In this document: piece after piece, positions 49,929-61,165 of the stretch
Layout: every line of letters starts with the position of its first letter
Numbering within the stretch: position 1 is the first letter of the stretch
Assembly: GCF_011386835.1 (NCBI RefSeq)
Contig: NC_088794.1
Coordinates: 67,038,506-67,102,505, forward strand
Origin: Chrysemys picta bellii
Lineage: Eukaryota; Chordata; Testudines; Emydidae
Direction: 5' to 3'
DNA: 64,000 nucleotides
Translations under genes and position numbers: made by a program
Notes under the pieces: generated by a model
The model's input: the letters and a program-made list of their open reading frames with translations, nothing else
Told to the model about the DNA's origin: nothing
Database searches by the model: none

Positions 49929-52124
49929 ATGTGTTTCAGTTGGGGGTTTTCCCGCACTGTTTCCCCTCCCAGCTACTGGGGCATGCCTCGGTCTCAAAGT
50001 TTTCAGCCATGCAGGTCTTGTTTAAAATCCATGGCAAAGGGAGACCCACACAACTCCTGTTTAAAGTCTTTGGGGGAAGCCCATCAGACTGATAAGTGTA
50101 AAAACTGCAGAGGCTTCTGCCCAAAGACAAAAAAGGAGAGAGACTTCAGCCTGAAATGGCTCCTCATGGAGTCAGCCCTTCATCCCCAGCCAGCTTCAGC
50201 AACGTCCGACCCCAAGCCCAGCACTTCGGTGAACAGCGCCTTGGTAACAGAGGCCACATGCCGAGAAAGGACTTGGGCTCCAGGGACCCTCGGCACCACC
50301 AGTCCCCGGTGCTCAAGACCTCCTTTGGTGCGAGCACCTGGCACCGCTCCCATTTGCCGGTGTCGCACAAAAAGAAGATGTCAGGCAGAGGTTGCTCTCC
50401 CACTAAAGCAGTGAAACGAGGAGACACCGATGGGGTGCGTCCCATGCCGGGACACCCTCCTCCTTCTCCTACTCAGCCAGCACCAACGACTCTGGCCTCA
50501 CAGGGAGGTCTGTCGAGTATGGGTCTAATGGACTCCCTGGTGCCGGGAGGGTTGAGAGGAGGATTTAGACCTCCCCTCCATGAAGGACACCTTTTGAGGC
50601 AGCCAGAGACCTCATAGCAATGACAGAGTAGTCCCCCATCCGGGCACTGGCACCACCGCAGAGAGGCACCGTGCCCTCTAAGGGCAAGCCAGCGATAATG
50701 CGGCACCGCTCGTCTTCACCCCAGCACCATCGCACTCCACACCACTTTGGTCACTGGGCTCAGAGTCCTCATCAGAGGAGGAATCATACACCTCTGGGCG
50801 AAGTCGGCACTGTTTGTGGCACCGCTCCAGACAGGAGGAAGGGCAGCCTTTGCCTATAATGGCATGGCCACCACAGTGGCAGGCACTGGCTCAGTGACGC
50901 TTCTGGACCCCGTGGGCCTACCACCAAGTCTAAAGGACGGGGTCGAGATCTTTGTCTGTGGTTTCGGAGGCACAGGTCCCTCCATCTTCATCCGTATTTG
51001 TTGCCCGCGAACCTCCGCGTGGACGTGAGTTGGGCACACAGGTCAGCACCGAAATAGCGGCAGGAGCCGGGGCCAGTACCAAAACAGGCATGGAGGCCAG
51101 CATCACTACTGCCATCACGCAGGGCACTTCAGTGTAAGGGGATCCCCGTAAACCAGAGAGGCAGAAAAACCCAGTGCCCCATGGGGCATCTTCCTCATCT
51201 TCCCCTGATAAAGCCATGGCAGGCACAACCACCACTCTACCAGCCATGGACAACAGAGCCCACCAGGAATTGATCAGAAGGGTGGCTCAAAATTTGGGCA
51301 TGCAGGCAGAGGAGACCGACCCCTTGGTTGATATTCTGGTGCTGAAGGGTCACTCAAGGGTGGCTTTGCCTCTCATTAAAACCATCAATAACACTACAAA
51401 AGCGTTGTGGCAAATGCCCGCCTTTTTTTCCCCTACATGGCAAAAGTTGGGGGGAGGGATGGGGAAAGTACTTTATCCCTTCAGAAGGTTATGAGTACTG
51501 GTTCACTCACCCTCAGCCGGACACTCTGGTGGTGGAGGCAGCCAACCAGAAGAGAAGACAGGGACAGCTGGGACCGACCCCTAAGTCCAAGGTGGCTAGA
51601 AAGCTGGACCTCTTTGGTAGGAAGGTATTCAAGTTCCCAACCAACAGACAGTCCTCAGCCTCTATAGTTTTAATTCCTGGAACACCTTGTCCAAATGTAA
51701 AAAGCTTCTTCTGGCAGACTCCCACTCTGAATTTGCTGCTGTCCTGGAGGAAGACAAGGTTGTAGCGAGGACCTCCTTACAGGTTTCCTTAGACTCGGCA
51801 ACCTGTACCATGGCAACAGCCATAGCTATGAGAAGAAGCTCATGGTTTCAGGGATCAGGACTCCTGCATGAGCTCCAGCAGACCATTCAGGACTTGCCCT
51901 TTGACTGTGTAGGGCTCTTCTCGGAGCAAACAGACACTAAGCTCCACAGCCTAAAGGACTCAAGGGCAACTCTGAAGTCCTTTGGGATTCATACACCAGC
52001 CCCTCAAAGGAAGCATTTTAAACCACAGCCTGCTCCTTGCTTCTACCCAGCTCTGCCTAGGCAGGACTATAGCAAGAAGCGGGGCCCTCTCAATCCTCCT
52101 CTAACCAGGGCCAGGGCTCAGTGA
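49929..52124 (+). pseudogene. DIRS gag-like region
   Basis: The N-terminal part (49929-50620) is Pro/Ser-rich with Cys-containing LGEAHQTDKCKNCRGF, in two overlapping frames. The C-terminal part (51174-52124) has ELIRRVAQNLGMQAEETDPL, then LDSATCTMATAIAMRRSSWF, IQDLPFDCVGLFSEQTDTKL and a basic tail. The blocks lie in different frames, so the gene is broken. The same blocks occur at 35.8-37.1 kb. Confidence 0.6.
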
Positions 52125-52195
52125 AGCTAAAGCTAAACTTTTGAGGGTGCGCCCAGGGGCGACTCACCGGTTCACATCCCGGATTTCTTCCCTTA

Positions 52196-53520
52196 GTGAA
52201 TCGTCTATCCCATTTCTACCATGCCTGGGCACAAATCACCTCAGACCAATGGGTTTTGAGCCCGGTAGAATTGGGATATTCTCTCCAATTCTGTTCCCTC
52301 CCGCCTTCCTATCCTCCTTCCCTGATCCTCTTCAGGGACCCTTCTCATGAGCAACTTCTCATGCAGGAGGTGCGAACACTGCTACAACTCGGGGTGATAG
52401 AGGAGGTCCCTCTACAATTCAGGGGGAGGGGATTTTATTCCCAGTATTTCCTAATCCCGAAGGCCAAGGGTGGGTTCAGACCTATTTTAGACTTGCGAAA
52501 CCTCAACAAATTCATGAAGATAAAGTTACGCATGGTCTCTCTGGCCTCCATTATCCCCTCTCTGGATCTGGGGGACTGGTACGCCACCCTCGACTTGAAG
52601 GACATGTATTTTCACTTGTCCATAGTCCCACCCCATAGTTGGTTCCTCCGCTTTATGATCAGCAACGCTCACTATCAGTTTACGGTTCTCCCCTTCGGCC
52701 TCTTGGTGGACACCCGAGGGGCTGCCAAGTGCATGGCAATCATGGCAGCCGTCCTGCAGAAGCGGCAGGTACAAGTATTCCCGTACCTCAATGACTGGCT
52801 AATTAAAGGCTGCTCCAGGGCCCAAGTGGAGGCCCATCTGAGCCTAATTTGGACAACGTTCCACAGGCTCAGCCTGATACTAAATGTGGCAAGGTCGACC
52901 TTAAACCCAACTCAGAGAATAGAATTGATCAGTGCTCTCCTGGACTCTGGTCAAGCCAGGGCTTTCCTTCCAAACACTTGCTTTCTCACAGTGGGCACCA
53001 TCATAGAGGAACTCATGCGATACCCACTACTACGGCACAGAATTGCCTGAAGCTGCTCGACCATATGGCCGCATGTACATATGTAGTACAGCACACCAGC
53101 TTGCGTCTCCATCCTTTTCAGGCTTGGCTAGCCTCGGTGTACAGACCAAATAGAGACCACCTAGACAAGATGATTACACTCACTCCCCCGGTTATCGAAT
53201 CCCTCAAGTGGTGGCTCAACCCACAAGTGGTGTGTGGGGGAATGCCCTTCTCCGGGCCTCAACCCTCATTGTCTCTAGTAACAGACACATTGACGATGGG
53301 TTGGGGGGTACACTTAGGAAGTCGCAGGACTCAGGACCTCTGGTCCCAAGCAGAACTTTTGCTGCACATCAACGTTAAGGGGCTGAGGGTAGTCCGCCTT
53401 GCTTGCCTGACGCTTCAGGCCCATCTAGAGGGTAGATATGTATCGGTATTGACCGACAACACAACAGCAATAAACAGAGAGGGTGGTGCTCTCTCCTCCC
53501 CTGTGCCGGGAAGCCCTTAA
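52196..53520 (+). pseudogene. DIRS reverse transcriptase and RNase H, broken
   Basis: The open stretch 52196-53050 contains ITSDQWVLSPVELGYSLQF, then GFYSQYFLIPKAKGGFRPIL, the block LRNLNKFMKIKLRM, DWYATLDLKDMYFHL (conserved Asp block) and FTVLPFGLL. The YxDD box reads YLND at 52784-52795, so the first catalytic Asp codon is Asn. The frame then shifts into 52849-53520, where LVTDTLTMGWGVHLG, LLHINVKGLRVVRLACLTL and SVLTDNTTAINREGG match the DIRS RNase H region. With the altered box and the frameshift it cannot be active. Confidence 0.8.
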
Positions 53521-53523
53521 GCT

Positions 53524-55060
53524 GTGGGACTTTTGCATTGCCCATTCGATACACCTGGAGGCATCCTACCTTCCAGATTCCCAGAACGAACTGGCCGATC
53601 ATCTGAGCAGGTCATTTCACATTTCAGTCACGAGTGGTCCCTCCACCCAGATGTTGTGATCAACATCTTCCAACGGTTGGGGCTTCCCCAGATATATTGC
53701 TTGCAACAAAGTACAACAGGAAGTCTCACCAATTTTTCTCCTTCCTGAATCACAGCCTGGGCTGTGTCAAAGATGCTTTTCTCGTCCCTTGGAGGGACTA
53801 TCTACTCTATGCTTTTCCGCCCTTCCTGTTGGTACACAAGGTCCTGCTGAAGGTCAGAAGGGAGGGAGCATCAATTATCTTAATAGCACCAGTGTGGCCC
53901 GCCAGCAGTGCTTCACCATGCTTCTAGACCTGTCAGTGGACATGTCTATAACCTTGCCCCTGGTCCGAAACTTGATCACCCAGGACCATGGCTGTCTCCA
54001 GCATCCCAGTCTGAAGTCTCTCCATCTCACGGCATAGAAACTCCGTGGTTAAACCTCTCTGATCTCACATGCTCAGACTCTGTTAGAGAAGTCTTCCTTA
54101 GCAACAGGAAGCCATCCACTAGGGCCACCTATCTGGCCAAGTGGAAAAGATTCTCCATTTGGGCATTACAAAAACACACTCCCCCTTTTCAGTCATTGAT
54201 TCCTTTTATCCTGGACTATTTCTTGCATCTAAAACAGCAAGGTCTGAATAAAAGTGCACCTAGCAGCTATCTCAACTTTCCACCCGTTTGGCTGGTCGCT
54301 CAGTTTTCACGAACTCCATAGTGGGCTGCTTTCTCAAGGGATTAGATAGGCTCTACCCTCAAGTAAAACAGCCAATTCCCCCAGGGGATCTCAACCTTGT
54401 GCTCTCTAAATTGATGGGACCTCCTTTTGAGCCTGTAGCAACATGTTCTCTCCTCTACCTTTCCTGGAAAGTAGCATTCTTGGTAGCTATAACTTCAGCC
54501 AGGAGGGTCGCTGAGCTTAAGGCTAGCCACCATACAAGGCCTTCTATAAGAATAAGGTGCAGTTGCGACCATCCCCGCCCTTCCTCCTGAAGGTAGTTTC
54601 ACAATTCCATGCGAACGAGGATATTTTTCTGCCTGTGTTCTTTCCTAAGTCACACGCTAGCAACAGGGAACGAATGCTCCACTCCCTGGATGTCAGACGA
54701 GCATTAGCCTTCTACATTGAAAGAACAAAGCCGTTTTGAAAATCACCACAACTCTTCATTACGATTGCGGAGCGCATGAAGAGGCTTCCATTCTCATCCC
54801 AAAGGATCTCTTCTTGGATCACGTCCTGTATTCAGGTATGTTATGAGTTGGCAAAGATACCTGCTCCTGCACTGATAGCACACTCCACAAGGGCGCAGGC
54901 ATCCTCAGCTGCGTTTCTGGCACAAATTCCTATCCAAAACCTCTGCAGGGCAGCGATGTGGTTGTCAGTCCACACCTTTACATCGCACTACGCAATTACA
55001 CAGCAGACCAGAGATGATGCAGCTTTCAGCAGAGCAGTACTACAATCAGAGATTCCATAA
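53524..55060 (+). pseudogene. DIRS tyrosine recombinase, broken
   Basis: Pieces lie in several frames. 53908-54270 has the core-binding part: LSDLTCSDSVREVFL, then RATYLAKWKRFSIWALQ. 54288-54540 has LVAITSARRVAELKA, bearing the first conserved Arg. 54557-54739 covers the middle (DVRRALAFYIERTKPF then a stop). 54776-55060 has IAHSTRAQASSAAFLAQ (His at 54881-54883, Arg at 54890-54892) and SHYAITQQ with the candidate nucleophilic Tyr at 54989-54991. The catalytic residues survive but the reading frame does not. Confidence 0.75.
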
Positions 55061-55425
55061 ACTCCGACCCCGCCTCCTAGTAAGGCTTGGGAGTCACCTG
55101 CTTGGAATCTACATGAGCAATCACTTGAAGAGAAAACAGTTACCTACCTCTCATAACTGTTGTTCTTCGAGATGTGTAACTCATGTCCATTCCAAGACCC
55201 ACCCGCCTCCCTCTGTCGGAGTATCCGGCAAGAAGGAACTGAAAGGCAGCAGGTTGGCGGAGACCTATATACACTGCCATGAAGGCGCGACTCCAGGGAA
55301 CTGCACAGCCAACCTGACTGGTACCGCTAGGGGAAAAACCTTTCGACTGTGCAGACAGCACACCTACTTGGAAGGACATGAGCAACGCATCTCAAAGAAC
55401 AACTGTTCCGAGAGGTAGATAACTT

Positions 55426-55797
55426 ATTTTGTTTGTTTTTAATATAGATGATAAAGATTCCACCATAGTCCATTTTCTGAGCCAGTACAAGGCTGTCCGC
55501 ATCACAAAAATCACCATTCTCAGCTATCTAGGGTATAGAAAGCAAATGGCTAACTTTCAAAAATTCAAGCAATAAATGCACTAACCCTTGATTTTTGTGG
55601 GGAAAGATTTAAAGTGGATAGTGTGATTTGGAGGAAGATTACTAATGGAAGTGAAAGATTATAAGGCTTTACCACTTGCCACTAATGAATGTACTGTTGT
55701 CTTCGTGGGATTATTAAGTCTTAAAACAGACTTTTAAGGTAGGTCAAATATACTAACTTCCATAATCCATAAAAACACTTGTCACTTTTTATTCCAG
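55426..55797 (+). other. KIF18A intron 6, last part
   Basis: Ordinary intron sequence ending in the acceptor ATTCCAG at 55797. Confidence 0.8.
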
Positions 55798-55971
55798 AGC
55801 AAGAAACACATTCCTTATCGTAACAGCAAGCTTACTCGTTTACTGAAAGATTCTCTTGGAGGGAATTGTCGGACTATAATGATAGCTGCTGTTAGTCCTT
55901 CTTCTATGTTCTATGATGACACTTACAACACTCTTAAGTATGCAAACCGAGCAAAAGATATTAAATCTTCT
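55798..55971 (+). CDS. KIF18A: KIF18A exon 7: end of the motor core
   Basis: This 174-nt exon (58 codons, phase 0 at both ends) encodes residues 301-358. It contains [20 protein letters not shown], the microtubule-binding loop and helix of kinesins, then [20 protein letters not shown] and [12 protein letters not shown], the last helix before the neck linker. The donor is TCT|GTAAGT. Confidence 0.95.
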
Positions 55972-56547
55972 GTAAGTAAATTTATACAACTTATTTTGGA
56001 AGTATTAGAGTCTACAAAATTAAAATAGCATAGGATTAAAAGAACAAAGCAGTTATGTGTCTAAAGAACCATTAATTTACAATTTACTTGGCTTTTGCAT
56101 CAAAATTCTGTTGAATCATCTAGTCCAATATACTTTATTTTCTTATTTATATTTTCTTCTACTTAAATATTTTAAGATGAGTTACATTAGTAATCAAATA
56201 TCATGCGTTTAAGGTAAATGCCAGTGCTAGTCTTCAAGAATGCAAACTTTATTTGCCCCAGGGAAACCATAGATCTCAATGTACTTTACAAAGGTAGTTA
56301 GATATCATTATCCCCAATTTTCTATATTTGTGAAACATGTGCCCTTGGACATGCAGACCGTGCCCTTAACCATTGGCAGAATTAGGAATAGAACCACAAT
56401 CTTCTGGCTTCCAATCTGATCTAACTTTTGTCTCATCTTGTAATACAGTATAAATTTAATTAGTGATATTTGTATCTAGTGCAGTTACTGTGTATGATGT
56501 ATCATAAATGATGTTGTTAAAATTTAACTTTCTCTTTTCCTTAACAG
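55972..56547 (+). other. KIF18A intron 7
   Basis: A 576-bp intron. About 56221-56430 ('gtactttacaaaggtagtta', 'atcattatccccaat') looks MIR-like. The acceptor TTAACAG is at 56547. Confidence 0.7.
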
Positions 56548-56622
56548 TTGAAAAGCAATGTTGTTAGTCTGGACAGTCATATAAGTCAATATGTTAAGAT
56601 TTGCAATGAACAAAAGAAAGAG
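56548..56622 (+). CDS. KIF18A: KIF18A exon 8: neck region
   Basis: This 75-nt exon (25 codons, phase 0 at both ends) encodes residues 359-383: LKSNVVSLDSHISQYVKICN followed by EQKKE. This is the neck linker and start of the neck helix, closely matching the vertebrate protein. The donor is GAG|GTATGT. Confidence 0.95.
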
Positions 56623-56885
56623 GTATGTCAGTCTTAATCACTATAATTACTATACTGAGGTATAAGCAGAAAGTGTATAATAAATGAAAGTATTGGGTAA
56701 GATTTGTCTTACCATTTCTCTCTAGTTTTCCTAAGGAGCAAATGTTTCCATGTTCTATTCAGGGGGATATCCCTAACTGTTAATTTAAAAATGCCTCTTA
56801 CAAGAGGAGAAGCACAGAAAGATGGTGAAAATTACACAAGGCAAGCTTTGTATTTCAATCAAAACATATTGTCCTCATTTTTCAG
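56623..56885 (+). other. KIF18A intron 8
   Basis: A 263-bp intron with GT...CAG borders. The small plus-strand frame inside it is not a separate exon. Confidence 0.85.
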
Positions 56886-56995
56886 ATCATAGTGCTGAAA
56901 GAGAAGCTGAGAGCATATGAAGAAGAAAAGGCAGCCATTCCTGAAAACCATGGTACAAGTGTCCTTTCAAACCAGCAGCAAGTGGAAATACAAAG
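56886..56995 (+). CDS. KIF18A: KIF18A exon 9: neck coiled coil
   Basis: This 110-nt exon encodes residues 384-419 plus two bases of codon 420 (phase 2). It begins IIVLKEKLRAYEEEKAAIPE, a charged heptad-rich helix, and ends QQQVEIQ. The donor is AAG|GTAACA. The two leftover bases (AG) join A at 63911 to give Arg, the residue expected at this point. A 51-nt phase-preserving open segment lies 476 bp downstream. Confidence 0.92.
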
Positions 56996-57471
56996 GTAAC
57001 ATCATATTAAGGTCTCATTTTGACAAATTTAGATTTGCAGAATTTTACCATAGAGTTGTAAAGTCAGGTCTATACTTTAAAAAAAAAAAAAATCTTTGTT
57101 TCAGCTTGATTCATGTTGATCTCTCTAAAGTAGATGTGACATTATACTCAATATCATTTTACAGTACATCTTGATGGAGGGATTTAAAATAAAACAAATT
57201 TCATGACAGACTCTTTGTAATTGGTCTCTCTTGACTCTGCTACAGAACTTTAACTTAATGGCAGGAAAAATATCAGTTGGTGACCTTTAATGAACTTTTT
57301 TTTTTACTTCCTATTCAATGATAAACTTTCAGCTATTAAGTTTCAATATAGGCATATGAGCTTTCTAAAGCTATATATTAAAGGCCACATCTTCCATTTA
57401 TTATAATCTGATGACAAAAACACTACTGTAAAGGAATAATCTAGTTTTTCCTGTTTTTAAAAAAAAAAAAG
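56996..57471 (+). other. KIF18A intron 9, start
   Basis: Intronic sequence with A-tracts and no recognised feature up to the candidate cassette exon. Confidence 0.6.
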
Positions 57472-57522
57472 TTTAAGTGCTGGACGGGAGCTAGTTCTTC
57501 AGCAAAAACAAGTAGCAACAAG
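57472..57522 (+). CDS. candidate KIF18A cassette exon (51 nt)
   Basis: A stretch bounded by AG at 57470-57471 and by AAG|GTATAA at 57523. It is 51 nt and starts and ends in the phase needed by exons 9 and 10. It is open and would insert 17 residues (SLSAGRELVLQQKQVAT) before the shared Arg, extending a polar helix. Against it, the pyrimidine stretch is separated from the acceptor AG by about 12 adenines, and skipping it gives a protein that aligns without a gap to the mammalian one. It may be a minor exon, a lost exon or chance. Confidence 0.3.
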
Positions 57523-58860
57523 GTATAAATTTCATTATATTGAGCTTTCTATTTAAAGGTTCAGAAACCATGCGCACTATACAGCAAAAAAAAAAAAAAA
57601 AAGCAGATAGTTGAAACTTTTAATAAACCTGTAAAATGATGATACTTGGTTGAGACATGTTGTATAAATTAAGAAATACTTGTAAAGTATGTGAAAGATG
57701 AAAAAGTGTGACATATTAACTGAAAATCCTCCTTAAATTGTGTGGCTAAAAATAACCAAAAAAAATAAAATAAACCAAAACACTGCAGTCCTGGAATCCT
57801 GAAAAGGACATTGGTCTGCTTACCAATTAGTGGCCAAATAGAAAAGCACAAATTGATTTTACCCAGTCTCTCATCCTCTTTGTTTCTAATGGAACGTGAA
57901 ATGTATTCAGATAATTTGAAAATAAAAAGTTTTCTGAAAAAATCTTGACTGATTATCTCTTTTTAAAAGGAAAACAGAAGAAGTAAGCATTTGATGCTTT
58001 AACTATCTAGCTAAATTATTGGGTAAAACACTGAGTTCTATGGTACCCACTCAGTTCACGTACATCAGCATTTGGGGGTGGGGGGATTGGTGAAGTTCTG
58101 AAATCTGTAGGTATTTTCCTGTTAAATATCTACCAGTTTGAGAAAAGTGTGTCTATTTACTCTGGTCAGCAGTGTTTGTTTATCGTTGAGCACTGAGCCT
58201 TACAAAAATCTAAACTTCACCATTGAGCCTTTGTTTTAAAATGTTTATCTTGTATGCACTCTTTTTTTTTTTTTTTTTTTTTATACAATTGGTTCAATTT
58301 GTGTCATCTGTGATTTATGTATGTTGGAGGTACTGAAGTTCAATAAACTGTCAGTTAATTTATCTTTTCAACTACTGATATATCTTGGTCTAGATACTGT
58401 TGTACTGTTAAAGGCAGGGATTTATCCGCACACTAATACACAATTTTTTTCCTAGCCAAGAATTCATATAGTGTAATGCAATTCTTCCCTAATATTGAAA
58501 GACAAATATATTAGGAAAATCTCACAAATATATTTGGAATGCAAAAAAATAGACTCCTTGAATCTAAATGTTTTAATTAAAGTACTTGATTATGGTGTAT
58601 ATGGTGAAACTAAAACTTCACAAAATGCAGTTTCACTAATCCTATAATGTAATGCTGATACTATAAGGTTTGCTATCCCTATCTTTGGTTGAGTCAGAAA
58701 TATATTGATTTTATTCCTGCTGTAAAGTGATTCTAAGCCATGTGTCAATTTTGCCTATCCACTTTAAGATTTCACAAAAGTCCCTATAAAATGGGAGGAA
58801 AAAGGTCTGAAAACAATGGTCAATAGTTGGAAAACTATCCTGCAGTAATGCTGAAGCATA
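57523..58860 (+). other. KIF18A intron 9, unassigned
   Basis: AT-rich, with A-tract about 57586-57602 and T-tract about 58262-58282. No exon recognised. Confidence 0.5.
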
Positions 58861-58864
58861 CCTA

Positions 58865-59455
58865 AGTCTCATAGTCGATAACAAATTAGGTGGTGTTTGC
58901 AAGGTGATGCACTGGTCATTTTTGCTAATGTAATTCTGAGCACCATATATAGGATTCATAGAGTAGGGAGAGGATTACTCAGTTCTGGGCACCATTTTAT
59001 CAGGAAAAATATTGAGACTGCTGAGAATTCAGAGCGGAGTAACGCAAGCAATCCACAAGCTAGAGAAATGGACTCAAAATAAAAACATAAATAGCCAAAC
59101 TGTCAATATATGTTTTTTTTAGTTAACTTAACAATACATAGTGTGTGGGAACAGCAGACATTTGTAAACACCAAGAACAGAGTGGAATTATTTGGGATGG
59201 TACAGTTTTGTGTTGAGCTAGAAGCAATAGAATGAAATTGGGAAATGGAAAACTTAGGCACAACGTCAGGAAAAGTTTCCTGACAAATCTATTAGAGTGT
59301 TGAGTAGTGTCCCAGGGGAAGTAATTGAAGCCCATTCCATGGAACTGTAACAACTAGGCTAGGCAAAAATCTCCCAAAATGTACTACAGAGAACAATCCT
59401 GCCCTAGTAGGAAGCTAGTCTAGATGACCTAATAGATCTATGAAATGTTAAATTT
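58865..59455 (+). mobile_element. old CR1 LINE, 3' end
   Basis: The plus strand keeps eroded CR1 landmarks: 'agttctgggcaccattttat', 'agagcggagtaacgcaagca', 'aggaaaagtttcctgacaaa', and the tail 'ctagatgacctaatagatct'. No open frame remains. Confidence 0.65.
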
Positions 59456-60067
59456 CTTATACAGTAACCTAGAATTATTGAGATTTTATCAAAAGTACAA
59501 AGAAACTGACCAAGATCTAGTTATTTAAAAGACTGGAGTGTGGTGTAAATTTCTGGACAAACTAGTATTTTATACGAAGGGGTCTATTTTTTTCTTTGTA
59601 CTAATAATTTTGTAAGGCTCTGCTTATTTTAGAATCTGGGGACACGAGCTAAGAAATTGAACTTCATTTTTTGATGATTTGTGTTATGTGAAACTCTGGC
59701 TAAAATAATAGCCTTAGCTTCTGCTGCTTCTGTTCCTGCTTGCCATCCAGCCTGCATTGCTGCTGACAGCCATTCTGAGGAGAGGAAGAGTATTCCACTA
59801 TCCGTTAATTTGTTAGCTTTCAGTACAGCCACTTATTTTTGCATGCAGTCAGACTGTATAAAGTCGGCATACCCTATCTTAGTTGTTGCTACTGCCAAAT
59901 ACTTCTCTGACTGTGTTCTTTTTGCATAATAGGTACTGTATAGGCCCAGGTTTCATAGGCAAGCTCTTGGACTTTGTTTATATTTGTAGCTTTCTTAGTT
60001 TCTGTAACTTTCACAGTTTTCATTGAATTATTTTGTCTTTAGGGAGGGTGTTTTTCTCTTAGTGATG
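59456..60067 (+). other. KIF18A intron 9, unassigned
   Basis: No feature recognised. The overlapping frames at 59.63-59.93 kb on both strands have no known domain. Confidence 0.45.
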
Positions 60068-60075
60068 TTCTATTA

Positions 60076-60373
60076 CAGTGGTAGCCAAACTGCGGCTTTT
60101 TTACCGTTAAAGTGTGGCTCACAGAGCCCCCCACGCCACTCCCCATTCTCCATCTCCACGGGGGTGGAGGGGGAAGAGCTCAGGACTGCTGCCTTGCAGT
60201 GGGATGTGGGGTAAGGGCTTATGCCCAGTAGGGAAAAGTGTCTCAGGCACACCTGCTGGAGCTCGGTGCTCCAGCAGGAGTGGGGCTGGAGCCCCGGCAG
60301 GTGTGCCCCGGCTCTCGAATTTCTGAGGATAGTCATATGTGTCTCGGATGATCAGTACATTTGACCACTCTTG
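60076..60373. mobile_element. hAT-like MITE with perfect 8-bp duplication
   Basis: It starts CAGTGGTAGCCAAACTGC and ends TTTGACCACTCTTG, giving inverted ends. TTCTATTA lies on both sides (60068-60075 and 60374-60381). The GC-rich interior includes a palindrome ('cctgctggagctcggtgctc' / 'cagcagg'). Confidence 0.85.
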
Positions 60374-60381
60374 TTCTATTA

Positions 60382-60704
60382 TTTCTTCTTTTGATGTGGT
60401 ATTCCTGGGGGAGAGAACAAATAACTTAATTTTTTGATGTTCATTTATCCCAAGGTCTGGACTATTTTCCTAGGTCAGCCTCTTCTGTAAGGGAGGAAAA
60501 GACTATGGTCAGAAATGTCTGCATTTTTTTTTTCTTGGATGCATCCCTTTAGAACCCCATCACAATCAGGTTTCTGAGAATTATCCATCTGGAATTACTC
60601 CAATTGGCCCTTTTGCTGTTCTTTCAGCTGGAAAACTCTAGAGGCAGAATTGGATACTTGTGTCTCTAAATTACAGTACTTGCGTAATATTACATCTCTC
60701 AGGA
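60382..60704 (+). other. KIF18A intron 9, unassigned
   Basis: No feature recognised. Confidence 0.45.
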
Positions 60705-61165
60705 TTAAATGAGGACAAGTTACGAGTACAAAGTGCGATTCTGTTTGCTTTGTGCCTCTTCACATAACACAAGAACCATGGTTTACCCAATGAAATTAAT
60801 AGGCAGCAGGTTTAAAACAAACAAGAGGAAGTACTACTTCACACATTGCACAGTTAAGCTGTGGAACTTGTTGCTGTGGGATGTTGTGAAGACCAAAAGT
60901 ATAACTGAATTCAAAAAAGAATTAGATAAATTCATGGAGGATCAATCCATAATGGCTATTAGCCAGTATGGTCAAGGAAGCAAACCCATACTCCGGGTGT
61001 CACTAAACCTCCAACTTGCAGAAGCTGGGAGTGGATGACAGGATGGATCAGTTGAAATTACACTATTCTGTTCATCCCCTCTGAAACATCCGGCCGTTGT
61101 CAGAGACTTGTCCACCTAGCCTAGTATCCTTTGGTCTGACCCAGCATGGTCTTTCTTATATACTC
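60705..61165 (+). mobile_element. CR1 LINE, 3' end, relatively intact
   Basis: The open stretch 60709-61038 carries the end of the CR1 coding region and tail: 'cccaatgaaattaataggca', 'ttcacacattgcacagttaa', 'gaattagataaattcatgga' and 'ctaaacctccaacttgcaga'. 'ttggtctgacccagcatgg' follows near 61.15 kb. The order and strand match a 5'-truncated CR1. The 109-codon frame reflects this repeat and is not a host gene. Confidence 0.85.

Larger units (their letters stand above)
49605..55425 (+). mobile_element. DIRS-like tyrosine-recombinase retrotransposon, near full length, dead
   Basis: The 5.8-kb element has inverted terminal repeats. The left block at about 49609-49812 ('ggctgtggagcc', 'ctggagtcgcgccttc') recurs in reverse complement at about 55215-55425. 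A segment at 55140-55200 is inverted relative to the outer right end, the DIRS internal complementary region. In order it carries gag-like, RT, RNase H-like and tyrosine recombinase regions, as in the DIRS order. No LTRs and no target duplication are seen, as expected for recombinase-based integration. It lies in KIF18A intron 6, same sense. Confidence 0.85.

Noticed and set aside
60709..61038. 109-codon frame as a host gene
   Set aside because: The text is the 3' end of a CR1 element, recognised by its conserved tail phrases.
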